NCBI RefSeq assembly: GCF_008253865.1
Contig: NZ_CP042331.1
Coordinates: 2,480,001 to 2,544,000, forward strand
From: Bosea sp. F3-2
GTDB lineage: Bacteria; Pseudomonadota; Alphaproteobacteria; Rhizobiales; Beijerinckiaceae
DNA length: 64,000 nt
Direction of reading: 5' to 3'
The notes beneath the pieces are model-generated. The model was not told the DNA's origin, ran no database searches, and saw nothing but the letters and a program-made list of their open reading frames with translations. Below, piece by piece: positions 43,093 through 51,449 of this stretch (positions are counted from its first letter, which is position 1; each line of letters begins with the position of its first letter). The position numbers and the translations under genes are program-made.

Positions 43093-43869
43093 TCAGACGA
43101 CGATCTCTCCGCGGAAGGCCCAGCGGGTCATCCGCCGCTCGACCAGTGCGCAGAGCGCATAGAGCGCCATGCCCATGATGGCGATGGAGAACAGGCCGGC
43201 GAAGGTCGTCGGCGCGTCGTTGCGCGCGCCGGCGGAGAGCATCAGGAAGCCGATGCCGCGATTGCCACCGACCGTCTCGGACAGCACCGAGCCGACGAAG
43301 GCGAGCGTCACCGCCACCTTCAGGCTGGCGAAGAGATAGGGCATCGCGCGGGGAACGCCGACCTTGGTCAGGATTTCCCACTGGCTCGCGCCGAGCGAGC
43401 GCATCACGTCCCTCATCTCGGGCTCGATGGTGGCGAGGCCGGTGGCGACATTCACTACGATCGGGAAGAAGGAGATGACGAAGGCGGTGATCACCGCCGG
43501 CAAGGCGCCGACTCCAACCCAGATCATCAGGATCGGCACGATGGCGACCTTCGGGATCGCGTTGAAGGCGATCAGCAGCGGGTAGAGCCCGGAATAGACG
43601 AAGGGCGAGGCGCCGATGGCGAGGCCGAGCAGCAGCCCGAAGCCGATCGCCAGCGCAAAGCCGATGATCGTGGTCCAGAGCGTCTCCAGGCAGAAGCGCA
43701 GCAGGATGTCCCAGCGCAGGACCATCGTCTCGAAGATGCGGCTCGGGCGCGGCGCCAGGATCTCCGGCACGTCGAAGACGATGCAGGCCAGCTCCCAGGC
43801 CAGCAGCAGCCCGGCCGCCGCGAGCCAGGGCATGGCGAGGAGCAAGATGCGTTTCTGAGGCTCGGTCAT
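43093..43869 (-). CDS. ABC transporter permease (SsuC/TauC/ThiX type)
   Basis: From the ATG at 43869 the protein has 258 residues and six membrane helices. The EAA-type loop that contacts the ATPase is RDVMRSLGASQWEILTKVGVPRAMPYLFASLKVA. The first part (PWLAAAGLLLAWELACIVFDVPEILAPRPSRIFETM) is typical of the nitrate/sulfonate/taurine/hydroxymethylpyrimidine branch. The reading frame continues upstream through a family C repeat, but that stretch is not coding. It is the last gene of an operon with ATPase and binding protein on the same strand. Confidence 0.93.
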   Translation of the reverse strand: MTEPQKRILLLAMPWLAAAGLLLAWELACIVFDVPEILAPRPSRIFETMVLRWDILLRFCLETLWTTIIGFALAIGFGLLLGLAIGASPFVYSGLYPLLIAFNAIPKVAIVPILMIWVGVGALPAVITAFVISFFPIVVNVATGLATIEPEMRDVMRSLGASQWEILTKVGVPRAMPYLFASLKVAVTLAFVGSVLSETVGGNRGIGFLMLSAGARNDAPTTFAGLFSIAIMGMALYALCALVERRMTRWAFRGEIVV

Positions 43870-43880
43870 CGGAACCGCTC

Positions 43881-44030
43881 CGTCATTCCGGGGCATGCCG
43901 CAGGCATGAGTCCGGAACCCATGAACACCGTGGGAACCGGAGCAGGCGCCAGTCGCCACCGCGCTTCACCAAGCAGCGGCGCGTTCATGGGTTCCGGGCT
44001 CGCCGCTGACGCGGCGCCCCGGAATGACGG
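43881..44030. repeat. Palindromic repeat, family C (copy C2), between permease and ATPase genes
   Basis: CGTCATTCCGGGGCATGCC and GGCGCCCCGGAATGACGG are inverted ends; GTCCGGAACCCATGAACAC pairs with GCGTTCATGGGTTCCGGGC. It fills the whole intergenic space inside the operon. Confidence 0.86.
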
Positions 44031-44056
44031 CGAAGGTCCGTGAGAGCGAGCCATGG

Positions 44057-44857
44057 TCACGCATGCTCCATATGGATGCGCTCGCGCAACTCGTGGACGA
44101 TGTCGACGAACTCGATTGCGAAGGTCGTCTCCAGCGTGCGCGGGCGCGGCAGTTCGATCTTGCGGATCTTGACGATCTTTCCGGGGCGCCGGCTCATCAC
44201 ATAGACGGTGTCGGCGAGATAGACCGCCTCGCGCAGATCGTGGGTGACGAGCACGGCGGTGAAGCGGCGCTCCATCCAGAGCTTCTGCATCACGCCCCAG
44301 AGCTCCTCGCGCGTGAAGGCGTCGAGCGCGCCAAAGGGCTCGTCGAGCATCAGGATGTCGGGCTCATGGACGAGCGCCCGGCACAGGCTCGAACGCTGCT
44401 GCATGCCGCCGGAAAGCTGCCAGGGGTATTTCTGACCGAAGCCGCCAAGGCCCACCGAAGCCAGCAGCGCCTCGCCGCGCGCGACATATTCCGCCTTGTT
44501 GGACCGGAAGCGGCGCTTATGCGGCTCGACCACCTCCAGCGGCAGCAGAATATTGTCGAGCGTCGTGCGCCAGGGCATCAGCGTCGGCGCCTGGAAGGCC
44601 ATGCCGACGCCGCGGATCGGCCCCTTCACCATCTGCCCGTGCACGCGGACCTCGCCGCCGGTCGGCGGCAGCAGGCCGGTGACGAGCTTCATCAGGGTCG
44701 ACTTGCCGCAGCCGGACGGGCCGACCACGGCGATGAACTCGCCCTTGGCGATGGAAAGCGTCGCATCCTCCAGCGCCTGCATGCGCGAAGGCCCGCTGCC
44801 ATAGGCAAGGCTGACCTGGCGCAGTTCGACGAGGGGCGGTTCGGTCGTTTCGGCCAT
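44057..44857 (-). CDS. ABC transporter ATP-binding protein (SsuB/TauB/ThiZ type)
   Basis: From the ATG at 44857 the protein has 266 residues. The Walker A is VVGPSGCGKSTLMKLV, the signature QLSGGMQQRSSLCRAL, Walker B PDILMLDEPFGALDA, and the switch histidine is in VTHDLREAVYLAD. The Q-loop lies in VGMAFQAPTLMPWRTTL. These mark the nitrate/sulfonate/taurine/thiamine-precursor ATPases. Together with the neighbouring permease and binding protein it forms a complete importer. An upstream ATG at 44869 is within the end of a repeat and is a weaker choice. Confidence 0.95.
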   Translation of the reverse strand: MAETTEPPLVELRQVSLAYGSGPSRMQALEDATLSIAKGEFIAVVGPSGCGKSTLMKLVTGLLPPTGGEVRVHGQMVKGPIRGVGMAFQAPTLMPWRTTLDNILLPLEVVEPHKRRFRSNKAEYVARGEALLASVGLGGFGQKYPWQLSGGMQQRSSLCRALVHEPDILMLDEPFGALDAFTREELWGVMQKLWMERRFTAVLVTHDLREAVYLADTVYVMSRRPGKIVKIRKIELPRPRTLETTFAIEFVDIVHELRERIHMEHA

Positions 44858-44862
44858 CAGGG

Positions 44863-44943
44863 ACGTCATTCTCGGGCTTGTCCCGAGAATCTCGGGAAGG
44901 AAAGGCTCGAAAGAGATGGTCGGGTCGAGCCCGACCATGACGG
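44863..44943. repeat. Palindromic repeat, family B (copy B2), between ATPase and binding-protein genes
   Basis: CGTCATTCTCGGGCTTGTCC with CCGAGAATCTCGGG forms the left half, and GATGGTCGGGTCGAGCCCGA with CCATGACGG the right half. It fills the gap between two genes of one operon. Confidence 0.84.
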
Positions 44944-44952
44944 CTGAATGCG

Positions 44953-46026
44953 CTACGGCGCGACCATCCGCTCCGCCTTCGGCGGCAGGAACTTGCCCGA
45001 GAAGACCTTGTCGGGCTCCGGCGCGGAAGGCAGGCCGAAGGCCTCGGCCACGTCCTTGACCGAGCGGGCGAAGCGCCCCGGATCGACATCGCCCATGCCG
45101 TTCGCCTTCACGAAGGGCGTCAGCACGTTCATCCTGAGCGACATGTCGAGGCGCTCGGCCTCCAGCTTCTCGTCGATCAGCGGGTCGCGCTTCTTGGCGG
45201 CGGCGATGCCCAGCGCCGGATTGGCCGCGACCTCCTTCCAGGCCTTGGCCGTGGCACGCAAGAAGCCGGTCACCACCTCCGGCTTCGCGGCGAGCGCCGG
45301 CGAGATGATGATGCCGTTGCCGTAAACGTCCATCTTGTAGTCGGAGTAGTTGAAGGAGACGACGTCCTCCGCCTTCACGCCGCGCGCCTTCAGATCGAGG
45401 ATCGACGAGAAGTAGTGGCCGGAGATGAAGTCGACCGTGCCCTGCACCAGCGACTGCTCGCGCAGCTGCGGCGTCAGGTTGACGTGCTGGACGCTGGCGG
45501 CGTCGATGCCGTTCTTCTTGGCAAAGGCCGGGAACAGGCGGAAGGAGGCATCGAACACCGGCGCGCCGAGCTTCTTGCCGGCGAGATCGGCGGGCTTCGT
45601 GATCCCGCTCTTCTTCAGCGCATGCACGCCGAAGGGCGGGAAGTCATAGGCCATGAAGACGCAGAGGATCTCCTTGCCCGCGTTCTTAGCGTTGTATTCG
45701 ATCAGCGAGTTCACGTCGGCGAAGCCGATATCATAGGCGCCGGTCGCGACGCGCTGGACGGCGCCGGCCGAGCCCTGGCCAGGGTCCATCGTCACATCGA
45801 GCCCTTCGGCCTTGTAGTAACCCTTGTCGAGCGCAACGAGGAAGGGCGAGGTCGGCCCCTGGAAGACCCAATCGAGCGTGAATTTCAGCGGAGTCTGAGC
45901 AGCGGCAGGCATCGCCCCGGCCAGCGCGACCATTCCCACCAAAGCCGCACCGACAAGGCCGCGCCGCGTCGGCCCAAAGCCCGTCCTCCGCGCGCAATTC
46001 GACAGCATCCGCGTCACGCCGATCAT
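44953..46026 (-). CDS. ABC transporter substrate-binding protein (NMT1/THI5-like)
   Basis: The 357-residue protein has a Tat-like or Sec N-terminal region (RRGLVGAALVGMVALAGAM, cleavage near AAA-QTP). The mature protein begins LKFTLDWVFQGPTSPFLVALDKGYYKAEGLDVTMDPGQGSAG, the family signature of NMT1/THI5-type binding proteins, followed by YDIGFADVNSLIEYNA. Ligands in this family include hydroxymethylpyrimidine, taurine, aliphatic sulfonates and riboflavin. The opening FTLDWVFQGPTSPFL resembles the ThiY/pyrimidine-precursor group rather than SsuA, but this is not decisive. The ATG at 46026 is chosen; TTG at 46035 and ATG at 46008 are alternatives. It is the first gene of the importer operon. 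Confidence 0.9.
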   Translation of the reverse strand: MIGVTRMLSNCARRTGFGPTRRGLVGAALVGMVALAGAMPAAAQTPLKFTLDWVFQGPTSPFLVALDKGYYKAEGLDVTMDPGQGSAGAVQRVATGAYDIGFADVNSLIEYNAKNAGKEILCVFMAYDFPPFGVHALKKSGITKPADLAGKKLGAPVFDASFRLFPAFAKKNGIDAASVQHVNLTPQLREQSLVQGTVDFISGHYFSSILDLKARGVKAEDVVSFNYSDYKMDVYGNGIIISPALAAKPEVVTGFLRATAKAWKEVAANPALGIAAAKKRDPLIDEKLEAERLDMSLRMNVLTPFVKANGMGDVDPGRFARSVKDVAEAFGLPSAPEPDKVFSGKFLPPKAERMVAP

Positions 46027-46101
46027 ACCAGCCAACCCCTCATGTTCTCGTTATGAGGCCGAAGGCTAGAGACGAGGCAAAACACGGTCAATCAGGCGGG
46101 C

Positions 46102-46135
46102 GAGTGGTCCTGCCAGATTTTTGCGCAGGCCACTC
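46102..46135 (-). promoter_or_regulatory. Hairpin in the leader of the ABC importer operon
   Basis: GAGTGG(T)CCTGC (46102-46113) pairs with GCAGGCCACTC (46125-46135), an 11-bp stem with one bulged base and an 11-base loop. It lies about 76 bases ahead of the binding-protein start. It could be an attenuator, RNA switch part or chance; I do not recognise a known riboswitch in it. Confidence 0.35.
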
Positions 46136-46202
46136 CGTCAACGATGTTTCGTAGTGCAGCTTGCCGACGCAGCGAGCAGGCGTTGAAGCCGCCTTGCGGC
46201 GG

Positions 46203-46279
46203 CGTCATTCTCGGGCGGAGCGGAGCGCAGACCCGAGAATCTCGATCAGGAGACGCTCGGGTCGAGCCCGAGCATGACG
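46203..46279. repeat. Palindromic repeat, family B (copy B3)
   Basis: CGTCATTCTCGGGCGGAGCG leads into GCAGACCCGAGAATCTCG; the right half GACGCTCGGGTCGAGCCCGA ends AGCATGACG. It lies 8 bases past the stop of the minus-strand FAD oxidoreductase gene and upstream of the ABC operon. Confidence 0.86.
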
Positions 46280-46286
46280 TGCAGGC

Positions 46287-47699
46287 TCAGCCCTTTGCCA
46301 GCACCGCGTCGGGGTTCAGAATCGCCTTCGGATCGAGAGTCTTCTTGATCGCCCGCATCAGGTCGAACTCCACCGGGTCCTTCACCCCCGGCAGCAGGTC
46401 GCGCTTCAGCCGGCCGATGCCGTGCTCGGCCGAGATCGAGCCGTGAAGCTCCGTGACGATGGCATGGACCGCCTCGTTCATCTCCGCCCAGCCGGCGAGA
46501 TAGGCTGCCTTGTCGGCACCGACCGGCTGGCTGACGTTGAAATGGATGTTGCCGTCGCCGAGATGGCCGAAGGGCACCGGTCGGCAGCCCGGCACCATCG
46601 CCTCCACCATCGGAATCGCCCGCTTCAGGAATTCGGGCGTGGCGTGGACCGGCACCGAGACGTCGTGCTTGATCGAGCCGCCTTCATAGGTCTGCACTTC
46701 CGAGAGCATCTCGCGCAGCTTCCAGAAATCGGCACGCTGGGTCAGCGATCCCGCGAGCGCCGCATCGGTGACGATGCCCTGCTCCAGCGCCTCGCCGAGA
46801 AAGGCCTCGACCGCCTCGTCGAGCCCGGCAGCGGACTGAGCGGAGACTTCCATCAGCACGTACCAGGGCGACGGCTCGGAGAGCGGGTCGCGCGTGCCCG
46901 AGGCGTGGCGCAGGACGAAATCCAGGCCGATGCGCGGCATCAGCTCGAAGGTGGTGAGCGTGCCGCCGGCGCCGGCCTTGGCGGCATTCAGCAGCGTGAG
47001 CGCCGCCTCCGGGTCCGGCACGGCGAGGAAGGCGGTAGCGCGCGCCGCAGGCAGCGGGAAGAGCTTGAGCACGGCGGCGGTGATGATGCCGAGCGTCCCT
47101 TCGGCGCCGATGAAAAGGTTCTTCAGGTCGTAGCCGGTGTTGTCCTTGCGCAGCTGGCGCAGACCGTTCCAGATGCGCCCATCGGGCAGCACGACCTCCA
47201 GCCCCATGCAGAGCTCGCGGGCATTGCCATAGGCGAGGACTGCGGTGCCGCCGGCATTGGTCGAGAGATTGCCGCCGATGGTGCAGGAGCCTTCCGAGGC
47301 GAGCGAGAGCGGGAAGAGGCGACCTGCCGCCTCGGCTGCGTCCTGCGCCCGCTTCAGGGTGACGCCGGCCTCGACGATCATGGTGTCACCGTCGGTGTCG
47401 ACGGTGCGGACCTTGTCGAGCCGCTGCAGCGAGAGGATGACCTCCCTGCCCTCGGCGATCGGGATCTGGCCGCCGACGAGGCCGGTATTGCCGCCCTGCG
47501 GCACCAGCGTCGTGCCGGTCTCGGCGGCGAGCTTTACCAGTTCCGCGACCTCTGCGGTCGAGCCGGGGCGGACGATGCCTTGCGCCTTGCCGCGGAAGAG
47601 ATCACGCCATTCCTTGAGATAGGGCACCATGGCGTCGGCATCGGTGACGATGTTCTTCGCGCCGACGATGCCGGCCATGCGATCAAGAATTGCGCTCAT
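46287..47699 (-). CDS. FAD-linked oxidase, D-2-hydroxyacid dehydrogenase type
   Basis: The 470-residue protein is a GlcD/D-lactate dehydrogenase homologue. The PCMH-type FAD domain has TLVPQGGNTGLVGGQIP, EGSCTIGGNLSTNAGGTAVLAYGN and KDNTGYDLKNLFIGAEGTLGIITAAVL. The C-terminal domain has the substrate and metal histidines in PFGHLGDGNIHFNVSQP and GSISAEHGIGRLKRDLL. The order and spacing resemble the D-2-hydroxyglutarate dehydrogenase branch (LvhD/YdiJ-short type). It oxidises a D-2-hydroxyacid to the 2-oxo acid. It is not in an operon with the glc genes, and the RNA methyltransferase gene lies 15 bases upstream of its start on the same strand. Confidence 0.92.
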   Translation of the reverse strand: MSAILDRMAGIVGAKNIVTDADAMVPYLKEWRDLFRGKAQGIVRPGSTAEVAELVKLAAETGTTLVPQGGNTGLVGGQIPIAEGREVILSLQRLDKVRTVDTDGDTMIVEAGVTLKRAQDAAEAAGRLFPLSLASEGSCTIGGNLSTNAGGTAVLAYGNARELCMGLEVVLPDGRIWNGLRQLRKDNTGYDLKNLFIGAEGTLGIITAAVLKLFPLPAARATAFLAVPDPEAALTLLNAAKAGAGGTLTTFELMPRIGLDFVLRHASGTRDPLSEPSPWYVLMEVSAQSAAGLDEAVEAFLGEALEQGIVTDAALAGSLTQRADFWKLREMLSEVQTYEGGSIKHDVSVPVHATPEFLKRAIPMVEAMVPGCRPVPFGHLGDGNIHFNVSQPVGADKAAYLAGWAEMNEAVHAIVTELHGSISAEHGIGRLKRDLLPGVKDPVEFDLMRAIKKTLDPKAILNPDAVLAKG

Positions 47700-47714
47700 C
47701 CCGAAGCCCTACCC

Positions 47715-48953
47715 TCAGCCCTTCCTGCCGCGCCGGAACACACCGACGAGCTCGACATGGGCGGAATAGCGGAACTGGTCGACCGGCGTCACGCCTTCCA
47801 GTGCATATCCGCCCGCAACCAGCGTCGCAGCGTCGCGCGCGAAACTACCGGCATCGCAGGAAACGTAGATCACGTCCCGGACCTTCGAGGCCGCCAGCCG
47901 CTTGACCTGCGCCTCCGCACCGGCGCGCGGCGGATCGAGCACCACGACGTCAAAGCCGTTGAGCTCATGCTCCAGCAGCGGGCGGCGGAACAGGTCGCGC
48001 GTCTCGGTCGCGATGGGCTTCAGCCCCTGCGTCGCACCGGCGCCCTTGGCCAGGGCGAGCATCGCCGCCTTGTCGCTCTCGACGGCCAGCACCTGCATGC
48101 GCTCGGCCAGTCGGAAGCTGAAGGGGCCGCAGCCGGCGAAGAGATCGGCGACGCGCTTGCCCTTGGGCAGCGCCGCCATGACGAGGCCGGCCAAGGCCTC
48201 CTCGCCAGCCGCCGTCGCCTGCAGGAAGCCACCGGCAGCCGGGGCGACCAGCGCCTTGCCCATGTGCTGCACGGGCGGCCGGCGCTCGACGACGATCTCG
48301 CCATGGTTGGAGAGCCGGGCGAGGTCGAGCCGCTCGGCGAGTTGCGTCAGGGTGAGCCTGAGCTTGTCTCCGAGTGGGCCGTGGCCGCGCATGTCGACGT
48401 CGAGCCCGGCTTCCGAGGCGGTGACCTGGATGTCGAGCGGCTTGCTCGCACCGCCCATGCGGTTCGCCAGCATCAGGGCGACGGCAGGCGCGCGGTCCAG
48501 GCCCGGCGCCAGCACCGGGCAGGCCTCGACCGCGATCAAATCATGGCTGCGCGCGGCCATGAAGCCGACGACCGTCGCCTCGCCCTGGCGGCGGGCATGG
48601 AAGGTGACGCGCCGGCGCCCGGCGCCATGGGCATCGACGAGATCGGCAACAGGCACCTCGATGCCGGCGCGGCTCAGCGCCGTGACCACCTGCTGGCGCT
48701 TCCATTCCCGGTAGAGGCCGGGCGCCATGTGTTGCGCCGCGCAGCCGCCGCAGCGGGTGAAGAGCGGGCAGATCGCAGCAATGCGGGATTCTGAGGGCGC
48801 GATGATCTCGACGAGCTGCCCGCGCTCGCCGTCGACGACGGCGCGCACGGTCTCGCCCGGCAGCGCATAGGGAACAAAGATGTTGCCTGAGGGCGTCTGC
48901 GCGATGCCATCTCCCCGCTGACCGAGGCGATCGACGACGAGGACTTCGTTCAT
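47715..48953 (-). CDS. Class I SAM-dependent RNA methyltransferase (RlmCD/TrmA family)
   Basis: The 412-residue protein has an N-terminal TRAM-like region (NEVLVVDRLGQRGDGIAQTP), an iron-sulfur motif CPLFTRCGGCAAQH, and a methyltransferase domain with DLFAGCGPFSFRLAERMQVLAVESDKAAM as SAM site and VVLDPPRAGAEAQV as the conserved motif. The catalytic Cys is in YVSCDAGSFARDA. Members form 5-methyluridine in 23S rRNA or tRNA. The ATG at 48953 is chosen; the frame upstream to 49004 is open. It is 15 bases before the FAD oxidoreductase gene, so they may be one transcript. In many rhizobia this gene follows tlyA, but here it is 8 kb away. Confidence 0.93.
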   Translation of the reverse strand: MNEVLVVDRLGQRGDGIAQTPSGNIFVPYALPGETVRAVVDGERGQLVEIIAPSESRIAAICPLFTRCGGCAAQHMAPGLYREWKRQQVVTALSRAGIEVPVADLVDAHGAGRRRVTFHARRQGEATVVGFMAARSHDLIAVEACPVLAPGLDRAPAVALMLANRMGGASKPLDIQVTASEAGLDVDMRGHGPLGDKLRLTLTQLAERLDLARLSNHGEIVVERRPPVQHMGKALVAPAAGGFLQATAAGEEALAGLVMAALPKGKRVADLFAGCGPFSFRLAERMQVLAVESDKAAMLALAKGAGATQGLKPIATETRDLFRRPLLEHELNGFDVVVLDPPRAGAEAQVKRLAASKVRDVIYVSCDAGSFARDAATLVAGGYALEGVTPVDQFRYSAHVELVGVFRRGRKG

Positions 48954-49060
48954 GGCGAGCCTTGGAGAAGGATTTTCTCCTGGCTGCGGCTTGGCAACTG
49001 GCATTTTTGCGAACTCGGGGCGTATCGCCCGCTTGCTGGTGACCTTGGCAAGGCTTTCGC

Positions 49061-49175
49061 ACGATCACGTCGCATTCGGACGATTCCGTCCGAATGCGTA
49101 AAACGTGATCGATTCTATAAGTTTAGAGCATTGCCCCTGCGAAAAACCGGTTCCCACTTTTTCGCGCAATGCTCT
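49061..49175. repeat. Compound palindrome and family F repeat (F5) upstream of cysK
   Basis: A long hairpin CGATCACGT-CGCATTCGGACG / CGTCCGAATGCG-TAAA-ACGTGATCG spans 49062-49112, followed by TAGAGCATTGCCCCTGCG and CGCGCAATGCTCTA (49124-49175), with CCGGTTCCCACTTTTT between. It is the most stable-looking structure in the window and ends 32 bases before the cysK start. Confidence 0.78.
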
Positions 49176-49207
49176 ATCAGGTCAGAGACGAATTGGGAAA
49201 TCCGGCC

Positions 49208-50254
49208 ATGACCATCCGCAACGGCGTCATCGAAGCTATCGGCAACACCCCGCTCATCAAGCTGCAAAAGGCGTCGCAGGAAACGGGCTGCGCCATCCTC
49301 GGCAAGGCCGAGTTCATGAATCCCGGACAGTCGGTGAAGGACCGCGCCGCGCTCGCCATCATTCGCGACGCCGAGGCCAAGGGGCAGCTCAAGCCCGGTG
49401 GCGTCATCGTCGAGGGCACGGCGGGAAATACCGGCATCGGCATCGCGCTGGTCGGCAATGCGCTGGGCTATCGCTCGGTCATCGTCATCCCGGAGACGCA
49501 GAGCCAGGAAAAGAAGGACATGCTGCGGCTCGCCGGCGCGACGCTGGTCGAGGTGCCGGCTGCGCCCTACGCCAATCCGAACAACTATGTGAAGGTCTCC
49601 GGCCGCCTCGCCGAGGAGCTGGCAAAAAGCGAGCCGAACGGCGCGATCTGGGCCAACCAGTTCGACAATGTCGCCAATCGGCAGGGCCACCTCGACACCA
49701 CCGGCCCGGAAATCTGGGACCAGACGGCCGGCAAGGTCGACGGCTTTATCTGCGCGGTCGGCTCGGGCGGCACGCTCGCCGGCGTCGGCATGGCCCTGAA
49801 GGCGCGCAACCCCAAGGTGACGATCGGCCTTGCCGATCCGATGGGCGCGGCGCTCTATTCCTATTACACGAGCGGCGTGCTCAAGGCGGAAGGCTCCTCG
49901 ATCACCGAAGGCATCGGCCAGGGCCGCATCACCGCCAATCTGGAAGGCGCACCGATCGATGCCGCCTTCCAGATCCCTGATGCGGAAGCGGTGCAGATCG
50001 TCTTCGATCTGCTGGAGCAGGAAGGCTTATGCCTCGGCGGCTCCTCCGGCATCAACGTGGCCGGTGCGATCCGACTGGCGAAGCAGATGGGCCCCGGCCA
50101 CACCATCGTGACGATCCTCGCCGATTACGGCACGCGCTACCAATCCAAGCTGTTCAATCCCGAATTTCTGCGCTCGAAGAACCTGCCGGTTCCCGGCTGG
50201 CTGGAGCGCGACGGCACGATACTTAAGCAGGTCGCGGCCAGGGTGATGGCGTGA
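49208..50254 (+). CDS. cysK: Cysteine synthase A-like enzyme (PLP-dependent)
   Basis: The enzyme makes cysteine from O-acetylserine and sulfide. The 348-residue protein has the PLP lysine in NPGQSVKDRAAL, the substrate loop GTAGNTGIGIALVG, the C-terminal cofactor site in GGSSGINVAGAI and TLAGVGMALK. In E. coli CysK the substrate loop is TSGNTG; here the Ser is Ala, a variant common in alphaproteobacterial CysK and cystathionine beta-synthase-like paralogues, so a related beta-replacement activity cannot be excluded. The ATG at 49208 is chosen; the open frame upstream to 49169 runs into a family F repeat. It stands alone. Confidence 0.9.
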   Translation: MTIRNGVIEAIGNTPLIKLQKASQETGCAILGKAEFMNPGQSVKDRAALAIIRDAEAKGQLKPGGVIVEGTAGNTGIGIALVGNALGYRSVIVIPETQSQEKKDMLRLAGATLVEVPAAPYANPNNYVKVSGRLAEELAKSEPNGAIWANQFDNVANRQGHLDTTGPEIWDQTAGKVDGFICAVGSGGTLAGVGMALKARNPKVTIGLADPMGAALYSYYTSGVLKAEGSSITEGIGQGRITANLEGAPIDAAFQIPDAEAVQIVFDLLEQEGLCLGGSSGINVAGAIRLAKQMGPGHTIVTILADYGTRYQSKLFNPEFLRSKNLPVPGWLERDGTILKQVAARVMA

Positions 50255-50272
50255 ACCTCGAACGCATCACCG

Positions 50273-50327
50273 CTAAAGCGCTCTTTTTGCCGGAAAAGTG
50301 ATTTCCATGGACGTGGAACAGTTCTAG
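50273..50327. repeat. Degenerate palindromic repeat, family F (F6)
   Basis: AAAGCGCTCTTTTTGCCGGA, AAAGTGATTTCCATGGACGT and GGAACAGTTCTAG follow the plan of family F but with several mismatches. It lies between cysK and the corA gene. Confidence 0.5.
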
Positions 50328-50366
50328 CCTGCCGCATGGTGATCTCGCGATCGACGGGGTGATCAC

Positions 50367-51422
50367 ATGACAGTCTCGAACGTCAGATTTGCCGCCTCAG
50401 CGGCTCCGAAACCGGTCCCTCGCGATCCCGTCGCCGAGGGGCAACTCCACGCCGCCGGCGTCGTCGCATCAAGCGTCTACGCCCATGGCGTGCGCGTCGC
50501 CGACATTCCGGTGGAGGAAGCCGGCGACTGGGCAAACAAGGACGGCCATGTCGTCTGGATCGGGCTCTTCGAGCCGGAATCGGCCCTGCTCAAATGCGTC
50601 CAAAAGCAGTTCAATCTGCATCCGCTCGCGGTCGAGGACGCGACCAACGCCCATCAGCGCCCGAAGCTCGAGCAATATGGCGACGCCCTGTTCGTGGTGG
50701 CGCGCACCGCGCAACTGATCGACGGGCGCATCGCCTTCGGCGAGACGCATATCTTCGTCGGCCGCGGCTACATCGTCAGCGTGCGCCATGGCGCCTCGAC
50801 CTCGTACACGTCGGTCCGACAGCACTGGGAGACCTGCCCGACCTCGCTGGCCAAGGGTGAGGACTTCATCCTCTATGCGATCCTCGACTTCGTCGTCGAC
50901 AACTACATGCCGGTGCTCGAGGCGATCCATGACGAGGTCGAGGAGATCGAGGACAAGGTTCTCGCCAAGCCGATGACGCGCTCCGACATCGAGCGGCTTT
51001 ATATGCTCCGACGCGACCTGCTGCGGCTGCGCAACGCCATCGCGCCGCTGGTCGATGTCTGCCAGCGGCTGACCAGTGGCAATGTGCCCCAGGTGCGGCC
51101 AACGCTCGCGACGATGTTCCGCGATGTGACCGACCATGTCCGGACGGTGCAGGAGAAGATCGACAGCCTGCGCGAGGTGCTCGCCTTCGCCTTCGAGGCG
51201 AGCCTGCTGGTCGGCCAGAGTCAGGAGAACGCGATCACCAAGCGGCTCGCGTCCTGGGCGGCCATCCTGGCCGTTCCGACCGCAGTCGCAGGCATCTACG
51301 GCATGAACTTCAAGAACATGCCGGAGCTCGACCTGCACTACGGCTATTATGGGGTGCTGGCGGTCATCGTCACGTCCTGCGCCGTCCTGTACTGGCGCTT
51401 CAAGCGCAACGGCTGGCTGTGA
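50367..51422 (+). CDS. CorA-like magnesium/cobalt transport protein (copy 1)
   Basis: The 351-residue protein has the large N-terminal cytoplasmic domain and two C-terminal helices of CorA. The selectivity motif GMN is at residues 312-314 in GIYGMNFKNMPELDL, preceded by the first helix (ILAVPTAVAGIYGMN) and followed by the second (VLAVIVTSCAVLYWRF). The C terminus is basic (KRNGWL). It forms a pentameric Mg2+ channel in the inner membrane. A second CorA homologue lies 3 kb away on the opposite strand, with an SLC13 permease between. Rhizobiales usually carry several CorA copies with different ion preferences; the preference here is unknown. Confidence 0.93.
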   Translation: MTVSNVRFAASAAPKPVPRDPVAEGQLHAAGVVASSVYAHGVRVADIPVEEAGDWANKDGHVVWIGLFEPESALLKCVQKQFNLHPLAVEDATNAHQRPKLEQYGDALFVVARTAQLIDGRIAFGETHIFVGRGYIVSVRHGASTSYTSVRQHWETCPTSLAKGEDFILYAILDFVVDNYMPVLEAIHDEVEEIEDKVLAKPMTRSDIERLYMLRRDLLRLRNAIAPLVDVCQRLTSGNVPQVRPTLATMFRDVTDHVRTVQEKIDSLREVLAFAFEASLLVGQSQENAITKRLASWAAILAVPTAVAGIYGMNFKNMPELDLHYGYYGVLAVIVTSCAVLYWRFKRNGWL

Positions 51423-51449
51423 GGCCGCCACGTTTTCATGGAAGCGCAC

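Noticed and set aside
46422..48794. 790-codon frame antisense to FAD oxidoreductase and RNA methyltransferase genes
   Set aside because: Same reason; the two minus-strand genes carry intact catalytic motifs.
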